Source of the DNA: Tanypteryx hageni | Lineage: Eukaryota; Arthropoda; Insecta; Odonata; Petaluridae | Assembly: GCA_028673005.1 (NCBI GenBank) | Contig: CM054117.1 | Coordinates: 32,336,561 to 32,400,560, forward strand | Direction of reading: 5' to 3' | DNA: 64,000 nucleotides | In this document: positions 46,801 to 59,404 of the stretch, piece after piece | How the letters are laid out: every line of letters starts with the position of its first letter | Position numbering within the stretch: position 1 is the stretch's first letter | Notes under the pieces: generated by a model | Seen by the model: only the letters and a program-made list of their open reading frames with translations | Databases searched by the model: none | What the model was told of the DNA's origin: nothing | Made by a program: the position numbers and the translations under genes

Positions 46801-48039
46801 TAATATCTTCGCCGCAGTCTCCACTCATTAATATTATTATGATAGATGGGTTAAAACTAGCATTAAATTTCCTATATATATATATATTCTAAATTAACAT
46901 TTGTAACAAAAGCAAATGATTCTCATTTATCGACAACTCTCCGATGAGCATCATAGCAGGATAAATAAAAAAGAAATTGAAATAGCTCTGAATTGGAACC
47001 TTTTCGTTGCATTCGCTACGTCAAATTTTCGAAATCTACAATTCGATGCGTCTGGCGAAATGCGCAAATTATAAAAACATCATCAATCTTACGCACCGAA
47101 TATTGCAGACGAATCACGAATTTCACTCGGCTTCCTCCCTGCTCCACAAATCCTCTCAGAATCCGATAGAAAAAAAAAGAGTAAAACTTGCAAACAAGCG
47201 AAGAAACATTTCCCCACGAACGGAGCGCATTCCTCGAGACACCCGAGACGGAATCCCGCGGCTGGCGTTTTCGCGCTACGCGGCCGAGACTGACGCGGTT
47301 TGTTTACGCCTTCGCCTCGCGGCCATTTGGTTGCGTGGAGACACGAAGAGAAAGAGAGGGAAACTCAGTCGTGTCTCGCAGCCGCCGAAGGACTGCGGAA
47401 GCTAGCGTGTTGACTCCAGACTTGTCCGTCGACCGCAATCCTTTAGCAAAAGGTTATTTATTTTTTTAACCAACAAAGAACCTCTTTTCCTTTTCAAAGG
47501 TTGGCTAGAATGCAACGACTTTTTCATTATTTGTGCCTCGGGCCAGATAAACCAGCGTTCTGTGCAAACCTCCAGTGTGTAGCGTTTAGAATCGGAAAAG
47601 TTTTTGCGTAACACCGACGTTTTAACTGGTCGATAGGAGAAAAAATGAAAGTGCCCGACTAAGTAAGCTCGGTAAGGCTGCCAGATGCGCCTTTTAGCAC
47701 TCTAACAAGGATTACTTATCCTAACTTCTTACCAGTACTATCTCTCTCTCTCCTTATCCATTCGCCTTCTCTCCTCCTCCCACCATCCGTAAACCGGCAT
47801 CTTCCGCGAAGCACCACATTCCTTCCGACTTCTCTTTTATAAGGCGTCTGAGGAACGTATTGAGTCGTTACCCGGACAAGGACGGCCAGTGAATCCGAGA
47901 CTGATTTATCATTCTCCCGGATGGTAAAAGGTCAGAGGGAAAAAATTGCGCGCGGGCACAGAACGAGAGGGGAGCTGGATACGGAAGAAGGAAGAGGGAA
48001 AGGGTTAGGGACAGAGTGATACAAAGGACGGAGATGGAG
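46801..48039. other. Unassigned DNA, part CpG-rich
   Basis: 47210-47420 is CpG-rich and open in two plus-strand frames (47007-47405 and 47188-47469). The predicted peptides are arginine-rich and unfamiliar. It could be a promoter-like or unmethylated segment; no gene is supported. Confidence 0.45.
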
Positions 48040-49370
48040 AAGTAGAAGGAAGGAAAGGAGTGAAGTCAAAGAAGGAAGGGAGAGAGAGAGAGAGGGAGAT
48101 ATAAAGAAGGAGAGAGAGAAAAGAAAAGGCTTAGGGAAAGGAAGAGATAAAGAGCAGTGAAAATAGGGAGATAGTGAGAGAAGATAAGACAGAGAGGGCG
48201 AGATAAAGAGAGGGAGAGATAAATCAGTAGAGAGGGAGGGAAAAGAGTGAGGGAGAGAAAGGAAGAGATAAAAAGAGGGAGAAAAAAGAGTGAGAGAGAT
48301 ATAAAAAGAGGGAGAGACAGGGAGAGAAAAGAGTGAGGGGAAGATAAAAAGAGGGAGAGATAAAAAGAGGGAGAGAAAAGAGTGAGGGAGAGATAAAAAG
48401 AGGGAGAGATAAAAAGAGGAAGAGATAAAAAGAGGGAGAGACAGAGAGGGAGAGAAAAGAGTAAGGGGGAGATAAAAAGAGGGAGAGATAAAAAGAGGGA
48501 GAGAAAAGAGTGAGGGAAAGATAAAGAGAGGGAGAGATAGATAACTAGAGAGGGAGGGAAAAGAGTGAGGGAGAGAAAGGAAGAGATAAAAAGAGGGAGA
48601 AAAAAGAGTGAGGGAGAGATAAAAAGAGGGAGAGATAAAAAGAGGAAGAGATAAAAAAAAGGAGAGACAGAGAGGGAGAGAAAAGAGTGAGGGAAAGATA
48701 AAAAGAGGGAGAGATAAAAAGAGGAAGAGATAAAAAAAGGAGAGACAGAGAGGGAGAGAAAAGAGTAAGGGGGAGATAAAAAGAGGGAGAAAAAAGAGTG
48801 AGGGAGAGATACAAAGAGGGAGAGATAAAAAGAGGAAGAGATAAAAAAAGGAGAGACAGAGAGGGAGAGAAAAGAGTAAGGGGGAGATAAAAAGAGGGAG
48901 AAAAAAGAGTGAGGGAGAGATACAAAGAGGGAGAGATAAAAAGAGGAAGAGATAAAAAAAGGAGAGACAGAGAGGGAGAGAAAAGAGTAAGGGGGAGATA
49001 AAAAGAGGGAGAGAGAGAGAGTGAGGGAAAGAGATGAAAAGATAAAATATGGGAGATAGAGAGAGAAAAGAGAGGAGCGATAGATTGGGAGAAGGAAGAG
49101 AGAGAGGGGATAGTTAGAGATGGCAAACGAGAGATTGAGAGAGAAAGAGATGGGAATAGAAATAGTAACGGAGAAAGAATAACGCAAGGAAAACTGTGTG
49201 GATCGCTGGAATGGAAAGGTGAGAGAGGAAGATAATTGGAGAAAAGCAGAGAGGGATGAGATGAGGTGGAGTGACGAGTGGTAGAGTGGAGTGGGATGAG
49301 AGGATTGAACGGTGAGCGAAGGGAGCGAGAGAAGAGGTGGAAGGGAGGGAGAAAGAGTGAGACCGCGTCC
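48040..49370. repeat. Purine (GA-rich) satellite-like array with 111-bp higher-order unit
   Basis: The plus strand is almost all A and G for more than 1.2 kb. The block GGAGAGACAGAGAGGGAGAG recurs at 48661, 48739, 48850 and 48961, spacings of 78, 111 and 111 bp. Older, more varied units lie to the left (from about 48230). Because CT-rich codons are never stops and the unit is divisible by three, the minus strand stays open for 442 codons (48066-49394) with a 37-residue repeat of S, L, F and P. I regard this as a composition artefact, not a protein. Confidence 0.85.
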
Positions 49371-52300
49371 GTAGGTAAGATCGTGAGATTCCAATGTCTC
49401 CTTTCTCTCCTCCTATATAACTAGACCAAATGATCAAACGCGCGCGCACACATACCTAGAGGAAAAATTCGATCTTTTTTCCTCCCAAGATGGACGGAAG
49501 ACAATGGCCTCGAGCCATTCTCGCTCAGAGAGCAAGTCTCTCTATCTCTATTCCTCCCTCTCTCACATTTTTCCTATTTTACATCTCCCCTTTATATCTC
49601 GAGTTTCGTATTTTTTGCGATCTTTCACTCTAGACAAATCGCGCGTTTGGGAGTTAAAGGCACTCTGTTCGATACCCGGTTTAATGTAGCGTGTTTGAAT
49701 GGCTTCCGTTTTGGTGCCACGTCTGACAAAACGAGAGGGACTCGCGCACTATACTTCACGTGCAATGTCGTCGATCAAATTCTCTGTTTTAATTTAGATC
49801 ATCCGCCGCTACTGTGCGCGCTCCTTAATCGACTCGATTAGCCTATGGATCAAAGAAGAACGCGTTCTGACTCGTTTCTCAAGGCATATACTAATTCCAA
49901 ACTAATCGCTCGGCGTTATGTTTTTCCCGGCCATTTTTCCATTGGGGTATTTATCGTCGGTGTGAGCCGTGAAGATACTTTCAGATCAATATTTCCATCG
50001 AGTATCATGCCAATTTCTCAGAGATTTTCTTTTTCTATTCAGTTTACGACTCTTTCTATCCTGTTCCATCTTATATACCAAGCGTCATTGATGCTATATA
50101 TATATAATTAATGAGTCACGTCAAATTCATTAGTACCGATTCTTATACGTTTTCCATCGGTATTTGCCTTCCAATCTCTCATTTCGTGCAATGGTCGCAT
50201 GTCTATCTTTATTTTGTATTTCCGCGGCTGAGAACCGCGTTAGTTTTACAATCCTAATTTACTGCCCTTCCAAAGACCGTTTTAATCCAATTCCTTCGCT
50301 CAAGATAGCCGCTTCGCATTTCATCTCGAGATACACGTCATCGTTCTTCTCCTCTGAGCGGCTTCTTTTAAATCTTATCGCTATTACAAAAAAAACGAAT
50401 ATATTTAACGGGAGCGTAAGCAAAGAGGTATTTTATCTTTCATAAAATTCCATGCGTTTCGTATTATTAGATATTAGTTATCCCGACAAAACTGGAGAGG
50501 TCTTCGATTTCAAACTAGGAATTCATCTCCTTAGGAATTTATACAGGTTCTGATTAAAGAACAAAGGTACACCATACAATTACCATCTCGCAGTATTAAA
50601 AGGTGAATGAATTTTCACGACAAAGACCACGCCGAATTACGACTCGACTGAGCAAACAAGACTGGGAAACTTCATGAAACGGACCGATTTCTTTACTCGG
50701 ACATTTTTTTTGTTTTTACTGCTTAGGTAGCGAGCTTAAAGAAGAGTGTGTGTGAGAGAGAGGGAGATTATAAAAAGGTTTCCAACACAAAGGAGGAGTA
50801 TCTCCTTGATGGGTTCTTTAAATTTTATTCGACTATCATTCTCAAACTCACAGACGTAGCGAAAAAAGGGAGGCATGGAGAGATACCGTTGCCCCGAGAA
50901 GGAAGTAATAAACAAACCATTCAAATCAATGGCTTTTTAGGTCCCATCTCGCGACCCGAACGTGAAGAAGATACTTCTCATTCCTTATTCCCCACTCATT
51001 CTCTCTCTCTCCTTCTCATCTCTTCGTGATTGAGGCGTAAACAAAAAAATGGGGATTATTTTTTTTACGGGGGTCGTTTTCGAAGGAATCATTATGCGGA
51101 GTCTTTGTTAAACGCGGCAATTAGTCGCGATGACTGGGGAATTAGGGAGTAAAAAAATAACGGCGGTGTGAACGTATTTTATGCTTTCGTAGAGAGAGAA
51201 AGAGAGATAGAGAAGCAAGCATTCCAAACCAATGATCAAACCGCGAGGGACTCTTGTGGGGCCTTTCTCGCTCGCTGGATACTTTTTGAAGAAGTATGCT
51301 CTCCTCATTCCGCCGTGGAGAGCGGGTTATTTAGTAGCGCGAATATATAGGTTAATAAAACTGAAACGCGCGGAAGATGTCTCAGGGGCAATGGAAATTT
51401 TATATGCCGCCGATAAAGTTTTCTTTTTTAAACAGCACGAATTCTGATGTGGATACGAGCTGAGGACAGGTTCAATGTTATCCGGAGCGGTGTTTTATCC
51501 GATTTGGAGTTTTAACAAGAACGAGGGATAATGAGTGACGAAAAGCTGTTGTGCGGCGTAATAAAGATTTCAAATATGAATTGCTTTTAATTACGTCAAG
51601 AATTAGTATTGAATTTCGAGATAAGCTATTATGCCACAGCAAAGTGTGACATGACTAAAAGGAATGCACTCGTTGACTCTCAAGAGAAATTCTGCTTTAA
51701 TCGGGAATGATTGGACGGATAGATAAAGCACTTCTCGAGACTATAAATATAGCTTCACTTTTTAGTTATCTTTGAAATTAAGACCAAGTACGTATAAGGT
51801 CCTTGGATTATCTGGACTACTGATATCATTCTTCGAGTGATTTTCAACTCAAACAAAACGATTCCAAGTAAAAAGAAATGTGATAAGAGTAAATGACCAA
51901 ACTATCTTTCGGAAAATAAAAATACGTTCTATCTCATGAGATAAGATTTCTTCTCAGAAAGTAAGTGGTGACTTGAAGATACCTTAACTTTGACAACTTA
52001 CAGATCATTTTTAGCCAGTAAAAAAGAAAAACATGCAACTTTAGAAGAGTAAATGCCATCCTTCCTACATATACCTGCTCCTCGTAGAACATTTTCTGGA
52101 ATTTTGCTCACATACACTATCATAATTCAAAAATATTGTCTGAAAGCATTAATTTTTTAAGACTACAAGTCTATTATAATTGGCACGCTCTGTAACGATA
52201 ACCTCGTAATTTTGAGCACCTTTAAAGAATTGACAGTTTTAACGCTTAACATATAGCACTCGGATATATCGATGCATTTATCATACCGTAAATATTTTCT

Positions 52301-52613
52301 CATTGCATAAAATACTTATTAAGGAATTGAAATATTCATGCGAAGTTCCTGTGAAGATTACGCGTGAACAATTTCGCTGTGGCTACTTCAGCAAGTCCTG
52401 ATGTATTCTCAATCATCGAACGAATAAGTGAAGTTTTACAAAAAACGCTCAAATACAAACATTCACTCGTTGCGGTCGGGAGATTTTCCACGCTGCTCTC
52501 CAGCATAATTTTCACGGTCGGTTGACAGGATCCGAAAATACGCGTCCGAAAGAGAAAGGGAACTCTCCGTGGCGACGCGCGGCATTGGAAAATTTGAACT
52601 CGCCACATTATCG
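49371..52613. other. Unassigned DNA
   Basis: No gene recognised. Frames at 49504-50445 and 50736-51447 have ordinary composition and no familiar motif. Short GA/CT runs occur near 50753-50766, 51000-51020 and 51190-51210. Confidence 0.5.
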
Positions 52614-52628
52614 CATCTTATATATATA

Positions 52629-52684
<56 letters not shown>
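52614..52684. repeat. (TA)n microsatellite
   Basis: About 30 TA units with one interruption near 52629. Confidence 0.95.
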
Positions 52685-52687
<3 letters not shown>

Positions 52688-52754
52688 GTAATACCCAGGC
52701 GATGAGTTAATGACCTCGAAAGAGACGTATGAGCTCTTAATTTTTTTTTCATTC

Positions 52755-53335
52755 CTCCATCATCCTAGCTCACCCCTTTTGCCCCCCCTCGACTTTCAGC
52801 GTGGACCTCACACTCGCATCATGATACTCTTTCTCCTTCCTTTTTGAGCTTTACGCCGCTTCTAAGAACCGCTTCGTCTCCCTCCTCTCCCTCCCTGGTT
52901 CCTCTCCCTTTCCCCCAACACCCTACCCTCCCCATCCCCGCCCTCGCAACACCCCCTTCCCACCCCCATCTCATCATGCGGGATATATTCAACAGTCCCG
53001 TCTAACTTCTTAGCCGTCTGTCTCAACCTCGCTTCTTCTCACCCAACTCCCGATGGCCTCATCGCTGAGGCATTTGCGAATTGTAAAAGCGCCCGGTAAA
53101 TTATTTATGAGAGCCCTCTCTCCCTCTTTCCAACTTTCCCTCCTCCCCCGCCCGGACCCACCTCCCTCCTCTCTTTCTCTCCCGTCCCACCTCCACCTCC
53201 TCTCCTTCCGATCTTTCTCGACCACCCTACCCTCTTTCACCTCTTCTCCCCCTCCTCTCCCTCTGAACCCCTACTTTTTCCAATTTTTTCCCCAACCTTT
53301 CCCCCTCTCTTTCGCTCTCGCCTCGTCCGCCTTTC
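52755..53335. repeat. CT-rich tract
   Basis: The plus strand is heavily C/T with scattered non-pyrimidine gaps. The long plus frame from 53053 arises from it. Confidence 0.7.
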
Positions 53336-53884
53336 ACGAAGGGAGGAGAACGACTTTTCTCTTTGCGCGGGAATTGGACGATACTCTTTTTTTTTCTTTG
53401 CCCTCATCCACGGGGCGATTCCATTACCGCCGCTCTGGGCGTTGCGAGCAAGAAGCGTGCCCGCGCCCTAAAAAGCCATCGCCCCCTCCCAATAAAGCTT
53501 CGCGTTGGGTGTGCGTGCGTGCGTGTGGGTGTGTTTGTGTACGTGTGCGCGGCACGGTTTTGTTCGGGCGTCAAGCGCCGAGTGAAAGAAAGGAAGACGT
53601 TTTCGCTTGGCAATGCGTTCGCTTTTGGATGAGGGTTTGGGGGGTGGGGAGAGGAAGGGGCGGGGAAGGAGTGAGGGGAAGGGATGGATAAAGGAGTGCC
53701 AGGGTGGAGGTAGGGCGCTAAAGGCGGTGTCCTTACAGCGACCGGGTCGGAAAAAAATAATCAAACAAGACGAACGCATTTGCACCCGCATCTCAATAAG
53801 TCCCCTCGTAACCGAAGGACAATGGAATAAAGGGAATCTAGATTCAAGTGGCGGTTTGCCTCCATCTCACGCGCCGGTAATACG
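53336..53884. other. CpG-rich then GA-rich spacer
   Basis: 53400-53600 is CpG-rich with a GTGCGTGCGTGC run, and 53630-53720 is purine-rich. Frames overlap on both strands and resemble no known protein. Confidence 0.45.
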
Positions 53885-54124
53885 GTCCACCTTCCTCTTC
53901 GCTCTCTCGCTCTATCTCTATCTTCTCTCTCTCTCACCCTCTTCCCATTCTCCCAAACCGGCCCTCTTGTTTGCAAATGTGTGTGTGTGAGAGAGAGGGA
54001 GAGAGCGCTCGCGCCCGTTCCGAAAGGGAGGATGATGGGAAAAAAGGGGGGGACGTCAGGCGAATCATATTATGTCCTGAAGGCACAGCCGGAGTGATCT
54101 TGAGATCTCTACTCCCCTTCTCTT

Positions 54125-54155
<31 letters not shown>

Positions 54156-55770
54156 CTTCCCTCTTTTTCGATCTCTCCTTCCCACCCACTCTCTTCAGCT
54201 TCCGCTTCCTAGCGTTCTAAGCATCTGTTTCCCTGAATCGCTCTCTTCTCATTCCTTATACCTATGTATGCGTATCTCTCTTATCACCTCTTTATTTCTA
54301 TGCGTCTAACTTACACTATTTATTAACATTGGTTTCACCTTTTCTCGTCATCTCGCCCTCGCCTATCCATTACTCTTCTTCCGCCCTTCACTTTCTCTTT
54401 CACATCTTTTCCTCTACCTCTCTCACTTCCCTCCTCTCTTCCTCTATTTTCCTCACTTTTTATCCCTCCTTCCCTCTCTCTCTCTCTCTCCCTCCATACC
54501 TATCCCGTCATCTCTCCCTCCATCTCTCTCCCTCCCTCCCTCTCTCTCACACACTTTCTTCCTCTCTCCAACCCTCTCCTCTCTCTCATTCCTTATACCT
54601 ATGTATGCGTATCTCTCTTATCACCTCTTTATTTCTATGCGTCTAACTTACACTATTTATTAACATTGGTTTCACCTTTTCTCGTCATCTCGCCCTCGCC
54701 TATCCATTACTCTTCTTCCGCCCTTCACTTTCTCTTTCACATCTTTTCCTCTACCTCTCTCACTTCCCTCCTCTCTTCCTCTATTTTCCTCACTTTTTAT
54801 CCCTCCTTCCCTCTCTCTCTCTCTCTCCCTCCATACCTATCCCGTCATCTCTCCCTCCATCTCTCTCCCTCCCTCCCTCTCTCTCACACACTTTCTTCCT
54901 CTCTCCAACCCTCTCCTCTCTCTCACTTTCCTCCTCCCTCCATCCCCCTCCCTCCCTCTCTCTCTCTCCCTCCCTCTCTCACACACGTTTTTCCTCTCTC
55001 CAACCCTCTCCCTCTCTCTCTTTCCTCCTCCCTCCATACCCCTCCCTCCCTCTCTCTCCCTCCCTCTCCCTCCCTCTCTCTCACTTCTCTCTCACTTTCC
55101 TCCTCCCTCCATCCCCCTCCCTCCCTTCCCCTCTCTCTCTCTCTCCCTCCATCCCTCTCATAGTCTCAATTTCGTCCTAATAAAGTCGTTTGTCTGTCTG
55201 TCTGTCTCACACACACTTTCTTCCTCTCTCCCTCTCTCTCTCTCTCACTTTCCTCCTCCCTCCCTCCCCCTCCCTCCCTCCCTCTCTCTCTCTCCCTCCC
55301 TCTCTCTCTCACACACTTTCTTCCTCTCTCCAACCCTCTCCCTATCTCACGTTCCTCCTCCCTTCATCCCCCTCCCTCCCTCTCTCTCCCTCCCTCTCCC
55401 TCCTTCCCCCCTCTCTCTCTCACTTTATTTCTCTCCCTCCCTCCCTCTCACTTTCTCCCTCTCTCCGTCCCTCTCCCCTCTCTCTCGCTATCCCTTTCCC
55501 CCTCCATCCGCCCCTTTCTTTCGTATTTCTTCCCTCTCCTCCCTTCCTCTCTTGTCCTCCCTCACTCGCAGTCCTCTCCCTTCCCTCTTCTCCCTCCCCT
55601 TTTTCAATCGCTCTTTTTCTCTCTCTTTCCATCTTTCCTCCTTCCCTTTCTTTCGTTTTCCATTTCTCTTTTTCCCTCGCTGTACTCTTCTCTCTATCCT
55701 TCCCTCTCCCTTCTCTTTTCCAACCCTCCCCCTCCCCCTCATCTCTTTTCTTCCTTCTCTTCCGCTGTCT
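53885..55770. repeat. Long polypyrimidine block (CCCT/CTCT-rich)
   Basis: Nearly 1.9 kb of C/T-rich plus strand built from CCCTCTCTCT-type units, with repeated islands such as CTCACACACTTTCTTCCTCT and CTCTCCAACCCTCTCC at irregular spacing. A TCTG run occurs near 55190. It contains the 337-bp duplication described separately. Serine/leucine/proline frames on the plus strand are artefacts of composition. Confidence 0.85.
54251..54924. repeat. 337-bp tandem duplication
   Basis: Copy 1 is 54251-54587 and copy 2 is 54588-54924. By eye they are identical, including non-repetitive parts such as ATGTATGCGTATCTCTCTTA. This is unlike the diverged units around it. Confidence 0.9.
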
Positions 55771-57174
55771 TGGAAAAATGCTTCTTTTAATTGTTTGTTT
55801 CGTCTGGAAAAAAGTAATTATAATTTAAGCTTATCCTTTCTAGGAAACGGATGTTTTCCAGAGCGAGCGTTATTTAAGTTTCCTTTTGGTTTCGTCTTTT
55901 TTCGCACGGTGAAGCATTCTTTTAAAACTTTCTTTCGCCCGTCAAGGTCAAAGAAATAGACATTTGTCCTCGGTTTATTATGTTTGGTAATCCTGTTGGT
56001 GGCTGCAGTCTTTTGCAGCGCGCTCGTTTCCCTCGCTTTTTTTTACTGCGAATGCGCCATTGAAGTCATCTCTCTTATTAAGCCGACGGCGGTGAGAGGA
56101 AATTATCCGCTGGAAGTTATAACGTCGAGGCGGTAACCATACAAAATTTCAAGATTTTTTCCCCTTTAAAAACAGTCAGTGGCATAAATTTCAGACAGTT
56201 CGCGGGAGGTTTGGTTAGGTTAAAATGGAAATACGATCGTGTCAAAAACGTCTCCCGCTTAATTACGTACGCGCCGATGAATTTCTCGACCTTCGACGTT
56301 TTCAATCACTCGTGTACGGTACGGTTTTTGGGTTAGTGGCGGAAAATGTTTCGCAGTAACGGTTAAATTAAAATTATTCGTACGCCTGCGTCGTTTCGTT
56401 TTCATCGGCGAAAAACTTGAAACTCAAGACATGAATGACTTCTTCACTCAGAACTGCATCTCAACACGTCACACTCAAAGCCACGCATTGGAAAATCGTC
56501 GAAGAAATAAAAATAAGGAAATAAATCTTCCCGAATCGCAAAGCAGACAAAACCATCGCTAACTCGAAAAGGAGCGCGATTTTTCTATCCGGCTTAGCTC
56601 TGTGCCAATACGTCCATCGAGTTGTTTTTTCACACGTTCGAAGTCGTGCGACGCACCTGCAGCTCGTATTTAAGAAAACAACAACTGCCTCGCTGCATAA
56701 TAGTTCCTTGCCCATTCAGCTCGACCTTGGGTAAAATAACCCTCTGCATCGCCAGCTCAAACCAAACCACAACATCTCGTCTCCATAAACACGCACTCTT
56801 TAAGAAGTAGCCGTCCGAGGCCTCGAGGCGGTGACTGCGCGTGCAACAAGTACGCCGGCATAAAGACACGCTTCGGGAGGGGAAAATGTTTGAAAAGGAA
56901 GTTCGCTCGACGGAGAAGGAATATGTCTCCTTTTCCTCCTTCGACGCTTCGTTTCGGGGAACACGGTTCAAATGATTTGCATGTGGGAGCGAAATAATTT
57001 TGCGTGTAAGACAGTCGAGTCATCGCTCCCATTTTAATTTCCGAGCGTTTCCGCCACGCTGCTGGTACCTTATCGCGTGACACGTCTACGATGGTAATAC
57101 CACTATATTACCAGACGCAAGTTACTTTGGAAAATATAGTACGTGATTTCTGTTGACTTTGAACGCCGTTTTTT
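55771..57174. other. Unassigned DNA
   Basis: No gene recognised. 56560-57080 is fairly CpG-rich with overlapping frames on both strands that match nothing known. Confidence 0.5.
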
Positions 57175-57810
57175 ACTTTCTCCATGCGTAGTATAGGGGA
57201 ATGTATCGTTTTTGTGAAAAAATCGATTTCGAGATTTCGACGGAAATACACGTTTTGAGGTCCCATGAACACGTTTTGACCATTTTCTCGATGATGTTTG
57301 TGTGTGTGAAAGCGTTTTTGAGGGTGCTCTCACTCAAAAACTATTAACCAAGTCAACGCGAAATTTTATATTTAACATTTTTAAGAAAGTCGCAAGAACT
57401 GATTAGTTTTTGGTAAAAATCGGTCAACCGGAAGTGGGTGTTAATCTTGTCACATCCGTTATTCCGAGATATTTACTTTAAAATTTGATATATTTAAAAA
57501 CATACTGGAATAAAATTTGTAGAATATTTAATTTTCTGCGACCTTTGTTTGAAACATTTTTTCATATAATGCATTGTTTAAGAGATATCTTTTATTTGTA
57601 GTTGCCACCACCACACCACCTACCGACTATTGTTAACAACTGACACTTAGTTACATGTTAGTAACGGTTCTTTTTCTTTTCTTAATTGTTGGAGCTTTTT
57701 GGCTATATCCAATATCAGAAGGCTATGGTTTGAATTTATTTCTGTTCTTTGTTAAGTCGAAAATTTTCTCGGTTTCTTAAAATATTTTTTATTTTTTTAG
57801 AAAACGGTTT
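57175..57810 (+). repeat. ACTTTCTCC-family repeat, copy 6 (3' end missing)
   Basis: It starts ACTTTCTCCATGCGTAGTAT and follows the family through CACGTTTTGAGGTCCCATG, GTCAACGCGAAATTTTATA and TTAATTGTTGGAGC to the TTTTCTCGGTTTCTT region. The terminal GTATGGAGAAAGTC with its hairpin is absent. It shares about 600 bp with copies 1 and 2. Confidence 0.75.
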
Positions 57811-57871
57811 AGTTTGATAAATTAATGAGAAAAATAATATTTCATAAACTTTCAATATAATAACTGATTTT

Positions 57872-59126
57872 GAGTGCTTTTCGTCATTGCTGAAAAGCAC
57901 TATTATCTTCGCGATGTCCGTCCGTCCGTCCGTACGTATGCATATACATATCAGAGAAGAATTAGCTTAACCGATTTCAACCAAATTTAGTACACAGAAT
58001 CTACACATAAATAAATTACCAAAATGACATAATTTGACCGAATCCACTCAGCAGGAGTGCCACAATTGCAAAATAAACCTTTTCGGTAATTACGTATGAA
58101 TTTGGAATGAATTGGCTAAACCGATTTCAACGAAATTTGGTATGAAGGAAGTGTGTGCAAGATAAAAAATCAAGCTCAAGATGTTTAGTAGGTAGGTAGG
58201 TAGGTAGGTATAGAAAGTAGGGCTGCCACAATACAAGGAATAAAAATATTTTTATACGTATTGGTGTTGAATGATCAGAATCAATTTTAACCTAATTTAA
58301 TATATATAATTTAAAAAACCATATTAGCATATTTCGACAGGAAGAACCATACAGGGGTTCCACAATTATAAATTAAACTCTTTCAGCAATTATGGATTTG
58401 GAAGGAATTGGCTGAATGGATTTCAACAAAATTTTCTTTATAAGATAAGATACCGTAATGAAATCAAGATGATTAAAGCAAAGCTAAAGAGTCGGGCTGC
58501 CACAGTAAAAAGTATAATAATATTTCTATTTATAGATAACTGACCTGATGTATTTTAACAAAATATGGTATCATCATCATCATAAGTAGTCTGTCCGTAG
58601 ACAGGGCCGTGATTATTCATGGTTAAACCTGGTTCTCCTATATGCTCCTATTTTCTGCTGTCCTCTTCATATCTTGATAACTCTCTTTCCATTTCAAATC
58701 GTCCATCAGCTGAAACCTTTTCCTACCTCTTTCCCTTTTTCCGTCTAGTTTTCCTTCTAACACGTATTTAATCATCATCAAATATGGTATATATAATCTT
58801 AATATAAATAAATAACAAAAGTATCATATTTCAACCGAGTGGACTAAACAGAGATACCACAATGTCAAGGTTAGAATTTTCTGTAACTATGAATTAGGAA
58901 AGTATTGGCTGAACCAATTTCAAAAAGTAATCTCGTTTTTAGGGCGAGTATAGAATGACAAAACCAAATGAACATGTTTGGAACGGATCTAAAAAGCAGG
59001 GCTACCACATTATAAGAAAATAATAATTTTCTGATTGCAAAGCAAATACGTTATACGATTATACTCCGGCGAAATTGACGAAAAGCACTTCTGCACCACG
59101 GGAAACCCGTGTACACCCCTACTTGT
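57872..59126. mobile_element. Element with AGTGCTTTTCGTCA inverted ends and three internal units
   Basis: The left end has AGTGCTTTTCGTCATTG (57873) and the right end GACGAAAAGCACTTC (about 59078-59092), an inverted pair of about 14 bp. The left end also folds on itself (AGTGCTTTTC facing GAAAAGCACT). A hairpin, CACGGG-AAA-CCCGTG, sits at 59098-59112. The interior is three degenerate units of about 270-300 bp, each with ATTGGCT..ACCGATTTCAAC, CCACAATT and GGGCTGCCACA landmarks, plus short CCGT and GTAG simple repeats. No lasting reading frame. The class is unknown. Confidence 0.6.
58572..58779 (-). mobile_element. Short LINE 3' fragment with 11-bp TSD
   Basis: AAATATGGTAT occurs at 58561-58571 and 58780-58790, flanking a 208-bp insert. 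Read on the minus strand it encodes LEGKLDGKRERGRKRF, DDLKWKESYQDMKRTAENR and a stop. This resembles the GKRxRGRxR...DDL tail at the C-terminus of some endonuclease/RT LINEs. It ends in a TGA-repeat tail (58571-58582 on the plus strand). It is severely 5'-truncated and nested in the three-unit element. Confidence 0.75.
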
Positions 59127-59404
59127 TTAAACCAGATCATTATTATATAAACAAGTATATTTACATTTCCCTTATTTAAAAATTGCTTTTTTTAACAATG
59201 GAGTTTGATAAAGCAAATTCTTCATCGCATGAGTGTTTTGAATGATGGTTTTTGCTTTAAATTTTCTCGTTTAAGTTTTATCGGTTTGATATTTTATTAT
59301 CAACATCGAGTTCCAGATTTAAGAAAGGTAATGCATTAAAATGGCCAAGAACGACAATTATTAATCAAAGTTAAACTAAGAAATTTTTAATTTTTTTTAG
59401 GAGA

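Noticed and set aside
48066..49394. 442-codon minus-strand frame rich in Ser, Leu, Phe and Pro
   Set aside because: It lies entirely in a GA/CT repeat array; CT-rich codons cannot be stops and the repeat period is a multiple of three, so openness is expected without coding.
54329..55828. Long Ser/Leu/Pro plus-strand frames
   Set aside because: They are produced by the polypyrimidine block and the 337-bp duplication; no start context, domain or codon signal.
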